Source: an uncultured Muribaculaceae bacterium (GTDB taxonomy: Bacteria; Bacteroidota; Bacteroidia; Bacteroidales; Muribaculaceae). From it: a stretch of 8,610 nucleotides of DNA. Below the pieces are notes generated by a model. That model made no database searches. It was not told the DNA's origin and was given only the letters and a program-made list of their open reading frames with translations. Location: NCBI GenBank assembly GCA_910577355.1, contig CAJTMY010000063.1:1-8610 (forward strand). The letters are read 5' to 3'. A program made the translations under genes and the position numbers. Shown here in pieces: positions 1 to 6,958 of this stretch; within the stretch, counting starts at the first letter, position 1, and each line of letters starts with the position of its first letter.

Positions 1-82
1 ATTTTTCACTCGGATAGTTTTTTAACATTTCAACCGGGTTTTGCTGCTGACCCTCAATATGCCTATATAGCACAAAGCACAT

Positions 83-131
83 AAAGAAAAGCTGCCGATT
101 CAGTGTTTTTATCCAACTGATTCTCAGCAGC
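83..131 (-). terminator. Intrinsic terminator of the tRNA-Pro gene
   Basis: Read on the minus strand, this begins 11 bases after the tRNA 3' end. An outer stem GCTGCTGA / TCGGCAGC (8 pairs, one of them T·G) and an inner stem TCAGT / ACTGA are separated by a small internal loop and close an 11-base loop. The run TTTTCTTT (90 down to 83) follows at once. This is the expected form of a rho-independent terminator and fits the end of a single-gene tRNA transcript. The fold was done by eye and no energy was calculated. Confidence 0.72.
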
Positions 132-142
132 ATCATATTTTG

Positions 143-216
143 TCGGGGTGACAGGATTCGAACCTGCGACCACCTGGTCCCAAACCAGGTGCGCTACCGG
201 ACTGCGCTACGCCCCG
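143..216 (-). tRNA. tRNA-Pro(UGG)
   Basis: The reverse complement folds into a complete 74-nt cloverleaf: 7-bp acceptor stem, 4-bp D stem GCGC/GCGC, anticodon stem CCTGG/CCAGG closing the loop TTTGGGA (anticodon TGG, reading CCN proline codons), 5-base variable region, and T arm GCAGG-TTCGAAT-CCTGT. C1-G72 and A73 match the identity pattern of bacterial tRNA-Pro. CCA is not encoded (the next bases are CAA), so it must be added after transcription. Position 6:67 of the acceptor stem is a C·A mismatch, and 49:65 is a G·U wobble. The gene is transcribed away from the plus-strand gene cluster. Confidence 0.96.
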
Positions 217-243
217 AACGACGGAATCAACCGTTTGCGACTG

Positions 244-251
244 CAAAGTTA
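244..251 (-). promoter_or_regulatory. Bacteroidetes -7 box for tRNA-Pro
   Basis: On the minus strand this reads TAACTTTG, an exact match to the Bacteroidetes primary-sigma -7 motif TAnnTTTG. It lies 27 bases upstream of the mature tRNA 5' end, leaving room for a short 5' leader. An A8 run sits just upstream. I see no good TTTG -33 box at the usual spacing, so the call rests on the -7 box and its position. Confidence 0.6.
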
Positions 252-325
252 ATACTTTTTTTTGAATCTCACTCCTTCGACATCTTATTTTTTATCATCA
301 CCAAACTTTTAACCCGGCATATAAA

Positions 326-354
326 TAATTTTCGATAAATTTTGCGTAATTTTG
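326..354 (+). repeat. Three tandem degenerate TAATTTTG-like units
   Basis: TAATTTTCG (326-334), TAAATTTTG (336-344) and TAATTTTG (347-354) follow one another at spacings of 10 and 11 bases, about one helical turn. The last unit is also the best -7 box for the downstream gene cluster. The run could provide alternative promoters or local curvature upstream of the start site, or it could be ordinary AT-rich promoter sequence. Confidence 0.45.
347..354 (+). promoter_or_regulatory. Probable -7 box for the seven-gene cluster
   Basis: TAATTTTG is an exact TAnnTTTG match, placed so that transcription would start near 361 and leave a ~40-base AT-rich leader before the ATG at 402. No clear -33 TTTG is visible at the usual distance. 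It is the only good Bacteroidetes-type promoter I find on the plus strand upstream of or between the seven genes. Confidence 0.5.
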
Positions 355-401
355 TTCGGAATTTGTCATTCCATATCCAAACGAAAAACATTAACAAAAA
401 T

Positions 402-1382
402 ATGGAAACGCCCCAACATAATCTCGACGACAATAACCGGCAGCCACAACAGGCTGCCAATGATGCCACACGGAACAAGAAGATGCTATGGATCATAATC
501 GGCCTCGCAGCCGCTGTGGTCGCATTGGCCATATGGTTTATCATTGCATCGACATCACAGAAGAAAGCATTGGAGGAGGCTGTAGCCCTGAAAGAACAGG
601 CAGAGCTCGATATGGCCCAGCGTGAGCTGCAGAACGATTATGACGCGCTCAACAACGAGTTCGCCATTTTTGAGAACTCCCGGCAAATGGTGCTTGACGA
701 TTCCGTGAAGCTCGCGCTCACACAGAAATACGAGACCGCCCGCCTGCAGATCGAAAAACTGACGCAGGAACTCCAGAATCAGAAACACAAGAGTGCTGCA
801 GAAATAAAAAAGCTCAAGGATGAAATCTCCACTCTGCGCAACCTTCTGCGTCATTACGTGGAAGAAATAAACCGGCTCAATCAAGAAAATCAGGCCTTGC
901 GCAACGAGAATGCCGAAATAAAGGACAAGAACCAGCAGCTCACATCGCGCGTACAGGAGACAACCCGCCGCAACGAGGATCTGAACAAGCGCATGACGTT
1001 GGCAGAGAAGCTGAATGTAACCGGACTGAACCTTATGGCTCTCAACAAGAAAGGCAAGCAGGAAAAGAAGGTGCAGAAAGCCCGCCAGCTGCGTGTCACG
1101 TTCACGATACCTCAGAATAATTCCACCCCCGTGGGCGAGAAAACAATCTTCATGCGTATCGTATCACCGTCGGGCCAGCTTCTCGGCGATGCAGGCTCGT
1201 TCAGTTTCGAGGGTGGATCGGTGGCATACACGGCCAAGAAAGTAATAGAATATGCCGGTGAGGAGATCGGAGGTGTCACGATATACTGGGATGTCAATAC
1301 CGCATTGACTGCAGGCACGTATACGGTGGAGCTTTTTGCCGACAATTATCGTCTCATAAGCAGAAGCTTCGACCTGAAATAA
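402..1382 (+). CDS. Membrane-anchored coiled-coil protein, function unknown
   Basis: 326 aa; I do not recognise a named family. Residues 1-27 are hydrophilic and Asn/Gln-rich. Residues ~28-50 (KKMLWIIIGLAAAVVALAIW onward) form one transmembrane helix. Residues ~52-205 are a long, charged, heptad-like helical stretch rich in Glu, Lys, Gln and Leu, very probably a coiled coil. Residues ~228-326 look like a beta-sandwich domain with alternating hydrophobic strands and an FDLK end. The topology is probably a short cytoplasmic tail with the coiled coil and beta domain in the periplasm, though the reverse cannot be excluded. The frame is open back to a TTG at 342, but that codon overlaps the promoter box, so the ATG at 402 after an A-rich leader is the better start. 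MgtC begins 5 bases after the stop, so co-transcription is likely. Confidence 0.88.
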   Translation: METPQHNLDDNNRQPQQAANDATRNKKMLWIIIGLAAAVVALAIWFIIASTSQKKALEEAVALKEQAELDMAQRELQNDYDALNNEFAIFENSRQMVLDDSVKLALTQKYETARLQIEKLTQELQNQKHKSAAEIKKLKDEISTLRNLLRHYVEEINRLNQENQALRNENAEIKDKNQQLTSRVQETTRRNEDLNKRMTLAEKLNVTGLNLMALNKKGKQEKKVQKARQLRVTFTIPQNNSTPVGEKTIFMRIVSPSGQLLGDAGSFSFEGGSVAYTAKKVIEYAGEEIGGVTIYWDVNTALTAGTYTVELFADNYRLISRSFDLK

Positions 1383-1387
1383 TTTTT

Positions 1388-2098
1388 ATGACCGAATATA
1401 TCCCCGATCTGTTTCCATCTCCCGAGCGGCTCACGTTCGGCACCACGTGCTTCCGTCTTATACTGAGCATGCTGCTTGGCAGCATTGTAGGATTTGAACG
1501 ACGTCGGCGTGGACAGACTGCCGGTGTGCGCACATTCTCGCTCATATCAATGGGCGCGACTCTCGCCATGGTGCTGTCGACCTACGTGGCCGAAAAGTAT
1601 GGCGACGGCGATCCCACACGCATGGCGGCTCAGGTGATATCGGGTATAGGCTTTTTGGGCGCCGGAGCTATAATACAGATGAAAGGCTCGGTGCGCGGAC
1701 TCACCACCGCCGCCGGCATATGGATGGTGGCCAACATAGGCATGGCCGTTGGTTGCGGTCTGTACTGGATATCGATAATAGCCACAGGGCTGATAATGTT
1801 CATACTCGTACTGCTCGAACGCATCGAACACCATGTGAGCCTGCGGTCGGAGAGCCGTATAATACGTGTGCGTGTGGGGGTGATACTGCACGACATAAGC
1901 AAATACCGCGAGGCAATGAAGCATTATGGAGTGGTGCTCAGCAATTTCTTTGTGGAATACGACTTCGAGCAACAGGAGACCCGGCTGAATCTTGTGGTGG
2001 TGCTGAAAGAGAATACCGACTATGTAGGGCTGTTCTCGGCATTCGAGAATCTCTACCCCACCCGCTCCATAACCCTTGCAAACCAACTGAGTATCTGA
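1388..2098 (+). CDS. MgtC/SapB family membrane protein
   Basis: 236 aa. The N-terminal half has the MgtC/SapB signature: GFERRRRGQTAGVRTF at residues 35-50, QVISGIGFLGAGAII at 82-96 and VRGLTTAAGIW at 102-112. It contains about four to five hydrophobic helices (roughly 22-36, 50-67, 82-97, 108-122, 125-143). Residues ~155-236 are soluble and alternate strands and helices, like the ACT-type C-terminal domain of longer MgtC homologues. MgtC proteins are inner-membrane proteins tied in other bacteria to growth in low Mg2+, to survival in hosts and to restraint of F-ATPase activity; they are not established Mg2+ pumps. The gene lies 5 bases after the coiled-coil gene and 7 bases before the antiporter, which suggests one transcript and a shared role in ion or membrane-potential homeostasis (inference). 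Confidence 0.93.
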   Translation: MTEYIPDLFPSPERLTFGTTCFRLILSMLLGSIVGFERRRRGQTAGVRTFSLISMGATLAMVLSTYVAEKYGDGDPTRMAAQVISGIGFLGAGAIIQMKGSVRGLTTAAGIWMVANIGMAVGCGLYWISIIATGLIMFILVLLERIEHHVSLRSESRIIRVRVGVILHDISKYREAMKHYGVVLSNFFVEYDFEQQETRLNLVVVLKENTDYVGLFSAFENLYPTRSITLANQLSI

Positions 2099-2105
2099 CC
2101 CGGCA

Positions 2106-4298
2106 ATGAATATCGAGACACTGATAACCGACCTGGCGTTCATATTGCTGCTCGGAGCAATAGTGACAATCCTGTTCAAGTGGCTTCGCCAGCCGGTTGT
2201 GCTCGGATATATTGTGGCCGGTTTTCTGGCAAGTCCCAATTTCACATGGCTGCCGTCGGTCAATACTCTCGAGAACATTGACTTCTGGGCTGAAATAGGC
2301 ATAGTCGTACTGCTGTTCTCGTTGGGTCTCGAGTTCAGTTTCAAGAAGCTTGCCAATTCGGGCGGTTCGGCCGTGGTGACAGCACTGGTGATAGTGACCG
2401 GCATGATGTGTGCCGGATTCACCATAGGACATGTGCTGCATTTCAACTTCATAAACAGCCTGTTTCTTGGAGGTATGCTGTCGATGTCGTCCACCACAAT
2501 AATACTGAAGGCGTTCACCGACATGGGCCTGCGACAGCAGAAGTTTGCCTCGCAGGTACTTGCCGTACTTATTGTGGAAGACCTGTTTGCCGTGGTGATG
2601 ATGGTGGTATTGTCGTCAATCGCGATCAACAACAGCGTCGAGGGTTCCGAGATGCTTATGAGTGTGGGCAAACTGCTGTTTTTCCTGATAATATGGTTTC
2701 TTGTAGGTGTATACGTACTGCCGTCGATGCTCAACCGATGGCGCCGTTTTCTCAACAACGAGACATTGCTTGTGGTATCGATGGGTCTGTGCCTTGGCAT
2801 GGCCGTATTCTCGGTCTACTGCGGATTCTCGCTCGCGCTCGGCGCGTTTGTCATGGGCTCTATTCTGGCCGGCACCAGCTATGCCGAGAATATCGAGCAT
2901 GTGGTGACCCCGGTAAAGGATCTGTTCGGAGCGGTATTCTTCATCTCCGTGGGCATGATGGTGCAACCGGCAATTCTGGCCAGCTACTGGCTGCCGATAA
3001 TCATATTGTCGGTCGTTGTGATTGTCGGTATGATTGTGTTCGGCACGTTCGGCATGCTTATCACCGGCCAGACCCTCCGCACGGCCATTCGATCGGGCTT
3101 CTCACTTACCCAGATAGGCGAATTCGCATTTATCATAGCCACACTCGGCATGGGGCTCGGCGTGCTCGAACCCACGCTCTACCCTATTGTAGTGGCCGTA
3201 TCCGTAATCACGACATTCACAACTCCCTATTTCATAAAAATGTCGGTGCCGTTCTATGATTTCGTAGAAAGGCATCTTCCGGCAAGGCTGCACTCACTGA
3301 TCACACGTCTCGGCACGCAAGGCGAAAAAGAGCAGGCGTCGGGCAATCAGTGGGGAGCCGTATTGCGCCGCCATCTGTGGCGCACTGTGGCCTACACTAT
3401 AATACTTATCGCCATATCTCTGTCAATGGACACATACGTGCATCCATGGCTCGACAATCTGCTGCCCGGATGGGGAGACTTGCTGTCGCTTGCAGCCACA
3501 CTGGTGATAATGTCACCCTTCCTTATAGCGCTCGTATCGCCGGTAAAGGTACCCAAAGACACGGCACGAGGCATCTCACACCATATACCGGGCATAGTAC
3601 TCACCATATTCCGGTCGCTGCTGGCACTGGCATTTGTGATCCATGCAGTCACCCGTGTGTATTCGGCCAAAGTGGCCGTTACCGTTGCAGTTATAGTGAT
3701 AGTCCTGATAGGACTGCTGTTCTACCGGCGTCTCAACGCATACATAGGCTCTCTCGAAAATAAATTCTTCGACAACCTCAATGAACGCGACCTGCGGCGA
3801 TCAGGCAAGAACAACCATGTGGTGAGCGACCTGCATATGGCATACATGACCGTAGGCAATTCCTGCCATTTCGCAGGCGAACGTCTCATGGACTCCAACC
3901 TGCGCCGGGACTACAATGTGAACGTGGTGAGCATACAGCGCGGCTCAAAGACGATTCCCATACCCAACGGTCGCGAACGCCTCTTTCCGGGTGATATCGT
4001 GGGCGTGATAGGCAGCGACGAGGCTATAGGCAAACTGCTGCCGGTGGTGGAGGCTAACTCCGATACCGATGCAGGCATCCATCCCGACATACAGCTCAAA
4101 CCCGTGCTGCTGTCGTTCAACTCGCCGCTGATAAACAAGACTCCGATGTCGGCCGCACTGCGCGATACCTACGACGTGCTGGTAGTGGCCGTGAACCGCG
4201 ACGGCGAGTTCATCGACTCCAATCCCGACCTTATATTCGCCCCCGGCGACATCGTATGGCTTGCCGGTCCGGCGATAAACTTCAACAAGCTGAAATAA
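2106..4298 (+). CDS. Kef-like cation:proton antiporter (CPA2) with two RCK_C-like domains
   Basis: 730 aa. Residues ~5-385 are a Na_H_Exchanger (CPA2) core of many membrane helices. Diagnostic stretches are FSLGLEFSF (71-79), SMSSTTIILKAF (126-137), LIVEDLFAV with D159 at the transport Asp position (155-163), FFISVGMMV (278-286) and LTQIGEFAFII (334-344), close to the KefB/KefC pattern. A second membrane block of about four helices follows (~424-540). The soluble tail holds two TrkA-C/RCK_C-like copies (~572-648 and ~662-728), both containing LR-x-x-Y/LRDTY, a V-V strand, PGDIV and a final KL. No Rossmann TrkA_N domain is present, unlike KefC. It probably exchanges K+ or Na+ for H+ at the inner membrane, gated by a ligand on the RCK_C domains; the ion cannot be told from sequence. 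The start is 7 bases after mgtC. Confidence 0.92.
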   Translation: MNIETLITDLAFILLLGAIVTILFKWLRQPVVLGYIVAGFLASPNFTWLPSVNTLENIDFWAEIGIVVLLFSLGLEFSFKKLANSGGSAVVTALVIVTGMMCAGFTIGHVLHFNFINSLFLGGMLSMSSTTIILKAFTDMGLRQQKFASQVLAVLIVEDLFAVVMMVVLSSIAINNSVEGSEMLMSVGKLLFFLIIWFLVGVYVLPSMLNRWRRFLNNETLLVVSMGLCLGMAVFSVYCGFSLALGAFVMGSILAGTSYAENIEHVVTPVKDLFGAVFFISVGMMVQPAILASYWLPIIILSVVVIVGMIVFGTFGMLITGQTLRTAIRSGFSLTQIGEFAFIIATLGMGLGVLEPTLYPIVVAVSVITTFTTPYFIKMSVPFYDFVERHLPARLHSLITRLGTQGEKEQASGNQWGAVLRRHLWRTVAYTIILIAISLSMDTYVHPWLDNLLPGWGDLLSLAATLVIMSPFLIALVSPVKVPKDTARGISHHIPGIVLTIFRSLLALAFVIHAVTRVYSAKVAVTVAVIVIVLIGLLFYRRLNAYIGSLENKFFDNLNERDLRRSGKNNHVVSDLHMAYMTVGNSCHFAGERLMDSNLRRDYNVNVVSIQRGSKTIPIPNGRERLFPGDIVGVIGSDEAIGKLLPVVEANSDTDAGIHPDIQLKPVLLSFNSPLINKTPMSAALRDTYDVLVVAVNRDGEFIDSNPDLIFAPGDIVWLAGPAINFNKLK

Positions 4299-4323
4299 AC
4301 ACAATAAATAAACATCACATATT

Positions 4324-5499
4324 ATGACCGATTCTGGCGACCATCGTTATAAAATGCGCGGAGTGTCCGCATCAAAGGAAGATGTGCACAACGCTATCAG
4401 GAACGTAGACAAAGGACTGTTTCCGGGAGCATTCTGCAAGATAATCCCCGACATACTCGGCGGCGACCCGGACATGTGCAACATAATGCACGCCGACGGT
4501 GCCGGCACAAAATCGTCGCTCGCATACATGTATTGGAAAAAGACCGGCGACCTCTCGGTATGGCGGGGCATAGCCCAGGACGCTCTCATCATGAATATCG
4601 ACGACCTGCTGTGCGTGGGTGCCACCGACAACATACTCGTATCGTCGACAATCGGCCGTAACAAGAATCTGGTACCAGGCGAGGTGATATCGGCCATCAT
4701 CAACGGCACGGAGGAACTGTTGGCCGACCTTCGCGCACACGGAATATCGGCATGGAGCACCGGAGGAGAGACTGCCGACGTAGGCGATCTGGTGCGCACG
4801 ATAATCGTCGACTCGACCGTGACCTGCCGCATGGCCCGCAAGGATGTGGTCGACAACGCCAATATCGCCGCCGGCGACGTGATAGTGGGACTGTGTTCAT
4901 ACGGGCAGGCGACATACGAGAAAGAATACAACGGCGGCATGGGCTCCAACGGCCTTACCTCGGCCAGGCATGATGTATTCGGGCACTTCCTCGCCGATGA
5001 ATTCCCCGAATCGTACGACCACGCCATACCAGCCGACCTTGTATACAGCGGCCGGTGCTCGCTCACCGACACTGTGGACGGCTCGCCACTCGACGCCGGC
5101 AAGCTGGTGCTGTCGCCCACACGCACGTATGCCCCCGTCGTGAAAGCCGTGCTCGACAAGATGCGCGCCGACATCCACGGAATGATACACTGCTCGGGCG
5201 GCGCACAGACCAAAATAATGAACTTCGTGCACAACAAACATGTTATAAAGGACAACATGTTCGCTCCCGGGCCGCTGTTCACACTTATCCAACGTCAGTC
5301 TGGCACTGATTGGCGCGAGATGTACAAGGTGTTCAACATGGGACACCGCTTTGAATTCTACCTGCCCTCCGATCATGCCGACGAAGTGATAGAGATCGCC
5401 CGCCGGTTTGACATCGAGGCCAAGATAGTGGGACACGTAGAAGACGCACCCGCCAACCGCCTCACAATCAAAAGCGAATTCGGCACATTCGAATATTAA
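4324..5499 (+). CDS. purM: Phosphoribosylformylglycinamidine cyclo-ligase (AIR synthase)
   Basis: 391 aa. It belongs to the PurM/AIR synthase family, which converts FGAM and ATP to aminoimidazole ribonucleotide in cytoplasmic purine synthesis. Visible motifs are HADGAGTKS (56-64, the phosphate/ATP loop), IAQDALIMNIDDLLCVGA (83-100, acidic metal-binding helix), GGETADVGD (147-155), a GxGSNGLTSAR loop (~206-215) equivalent to the HSNG loop of E. coli PurM, SGGAQTK (291-297) in place of TGGG, and FNMGHRFEF (337-345). It is ~45 residues longer than E. coli PurM (345 aa) and divergent in the C-terminal domain, as I recall for the Bacteroidetes form. No other purine gene is present. It starts 25 bases after the antiporter, with no promoter box I can recognise in that gap. 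A different AIRS-superfamily substrate is possible but less likely. Confidence 0.85.
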   Translation: MTDSGDHRYKMRGVSASKEDVHNAIRNVDKGLFPGAFCKIIPDILGGDPDMCNIMHADGAGTKSSLAYMYWKKTGDLSVWRGIAQDALIMNIDDLLCVGATDNILVSSTIGRNKNLVPGEVISAIINGTEELLADLRAHGISAWSTGGETADVGDLVRTIIVDSTVTCRMARKDVVDNANIAAGDVIVGLCSYGQATYEKEYNGGMGSNGLTSARHDVFGHFLADEFPESYDHAIPADLVYSGRCSLTDTVDGSPLDAGKLVLSPTRTYAPVVKAVLDKMRADIHGMIHCSGGAQTKIMNFVHNKHVIKDNMFAPGPLFTLIQRQSGTDWREMYKVFNMGHRFEFYLPSDHADEVIEIARRFDIEAKIVGHVEDAPANRLTIKSEFGTFEY

Positions 5500-5531
5500 T
5501 ACTCACAATCACCCCTAAAAACCTTTATTCA

Positions 5532-6083
5532 ATGAAAAAGACCCGCCTTACCGTCGCCATCGTATGCGCCATAATGGGCTCGATGATGCTCCCCTCGTGC
5601 ATCGGTTCGTTCACACTTACCAACAAGCTCCTGTCGTGGAACAAGCAGGTTGGCAGCAAATTTGTCAACGAGCTCGTGTTCTTTGCATTCTGGGTACTCC
5701 CCGTATACGAAGTATCATCGCTCGCCGACCTGCTGGTACTCAACTCCATCGAGTTCTGGAGCGGATCCAATCCCGTGGCAGCAGGCACCACCCGTACCAT
5801 ACAGGGCAACGACGGCGAATACCTCGTATCGGTAGACAAAAAAGGCTACACCATAAAAAGCAAAAACGACGGCTCTGAAGTGCGGCTCAACTTCAACTCC
5901 TCCGACCGCTCGTGGGCAATGCAACTCCCCGACGGCACCGAACAGACAATCTTCTCGTTTGTCGACGACACACATATCGCCCTTCCCGCACCCGACGGAG
6001 AGACCATGGTAGTTGAGACCTCGGATGCCGGCCTTTATGCATACAGCCAGGTAGCCACCGGCTCGATGTTTGCCGTGCGCTGA
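5532..6083 (+). CDS. DUF3332 family lipoprotein
   Basis: 183 aa. The protein starts MKKTRLTVAIVCAIMGSMML and continues with PSC, a lipoprotein signal peptide with lipobox L-P-S-C and lipidated Cys23. There is no acidic surface-export signal after the Cys, so a periplasm-facing location is more likely than the cell surface. Residues 24-80 (IGSFTLTNKLLSWNKQV..., FVNELVFFAFWVLPVYEVSS, NSIEFWSGSNPV) match my recollection of DUF3332, a family without known function. Residues ~47-75 are hydrophobic enough to lie in or on the membrane. Residues ~85-183 look like a small beta-rich domain. The start follows a 32-base AT-rich gap after purM. Its TGA shares an A with the ATG of the nuclease gene (TGATG), so the two are probably translationally coupled. 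Confidence 0.88.
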   Translation: MKKTRLTVAIVCAIMGSMMLPSCIGSFTLTNKLLSWNKQVGSKFVNELVFFAFWVLPVYEVSSLADLLVLNSIEFWSGSNPVAAGTTRTIQGNDGEYLVSVDKKGYTIKSKNDGSEVRLNFNSSDRSWAMQLPDGTEQTIFSFVDDTHIALPAPDGETMVVETSDAGLYAYSQVATGSMFAVR

Positions 6084-6958
6084 TGTCTGCCCGCCGCAAA
6101 AAATCCGATAACACACCGCGACTGCTTATCGCCCTGCTAATTGCCGGGGCGATAGCAGTCGCATATATATCCCAAGGCAACGTTCGGACAGCCGATACAG
6201 AAACCTCAACAACCATTGAACGAGATATTGATTCGGAAAACAAAAGCGCCAAAGGAGCAATACCCTCGTTCACCGAACTTGAAAAAGTAAAGATACCGGC
6301 TGATATCGACAATCAGAGGCTCAACTACCGCGGATTCACCGTCGCTTTCAACCCCATAAAACACCAACCCAACTACACCGTATGGACCCTCGAACCCGAA
6401 AAAACCGACGGCCCCTACACAAGAAACGACGCAAACTTCCGGCCCGACGAAAACGTAAACGGTTCGGCTACACTCGACGACTACCGCAACTCCGGCTTCG
6501 ACCGCGGACACATGGCTCCCGCCGCCGACATGAAATGGAGCAAACAAGCCATGTCCGATTGCCATCTGCTCACAAATATGTGCCCGCAAGACAACCGCCT
6601 CAACGCAGGAGCATGGGCCACAGTGGAAAAAAACGCCCGTAAATGGGCACTGAAACACGGGCCGCTCGTAATAATCGCAGGCCCCGTACTCACCGACATT
6701 ATGCCCCGCACCATCGGCCCTTCAGGCATACCCGTGCCCGAACGGTTCTTCAAGGTCATACTCGCACCACGGGCCGATCCCCCCATGGGCATAGCGTTTA
6801 TAATGCCAAACTCGTACGTCGAAGGCGGAGCACAGGCCACAGTGACATCAATCGACGAAGTGGAGACCATAACAGGATTCGACTTCTTCTCAGCCCTGCC
6901 CGACGACATAGAGACCGAAGTAGAACAACAAAACTCGCTACGCAGATGGAACAGATAA
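6083..6958 (+). CDS. DNA/RNA non-specific endonuclease, membrane-anchored (DRGH type)
   Basis: 291 aa. After a basic start (MSARRKK), residues ~13-30 form one hydrophobic segment, a signal anchor or uncleaved signal; there is no lipobox. Residues 31-75 are a polar linker. The nuclease domain spans ~82-272. It has DRGH at 140-143 with H143 as general base, then LLTNMCPQD (162-170), LNAGAW (173-178) with N174 as the Mg2+ ligand, and E182. The spacing H143/N174/E182 is nearly that of Serratia nuclease H89/N119/E127, so the active site appears complete. Enzymes of this fold cut DNA and RNA with little sequence preference, and here the domain would face the periplasm. Two cysteines (C160, C167) near the active site might form a disulfide. 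The start overlaps the DUF3332 stop by 1 base and the end overlaps mnmE by 13 bases. The roles of nutrient scavenging and competence or defence cannot be separated from sequence. Confidence 0.9.
   Translation: MSARRKKSDNTPRLLIALLIAGAIAVAYISQGNVRTADTETSTTIERDIDSENKSAKGAIPSFTELEKVKIPADIDNQRLNYRGFTVAFNPIKHQPNYTVWTLEPEKTDGPYTRNDANFRPDENVNGSATLDDYRNSGFDRGHMAPAADMKWSKQAMSDCHLLTNMCPQDNRLNAGAWATVEKNARKWALKHGPLVIIAGPVLTDIMPRTIGPSGIPVPERFFKVILAPRADPPMGIAFIMPNSYVEGGAQATVTSIDEVETITGFDFFSALPDDIETEVEQQNSLRRWNR

Noticed and set aside
1..136. Minus-strand frame open from an ATG at 136 to the left edge (at least 45 codons)
   Set aside because: Its first 18 codons lie in the tRNA terminator hairpin and it starts only 7 bases after the tRNA. 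A 45-codon open run is not rare by chance, and the protein resembles nothing I know. A start at the ATG at 82-80, past the terminator, cannot be ruled out without sequence to the left.
342..401. TTG start extending the coiled-coil protein by 20 residues
   Set aside because: The extension covers the -7 box and predicted transcript start, whereas the ATG at 402 follows a typical A-rich leader.
1547..2800. Minus-strand 417-codon frame across mgtC and the antiporter
   Set aside because: It crosses two well-supported genes, and its composition is that of antisense reading, with no domain I recognise.
6643..6945. Upstream 101-residue extension of MnmE
   Set aside because: It lies out of frame inside the nuclease gene, is Arg/His-rich like a shadow translation, and MnmE homology starts exactly at the ATG at 6946.
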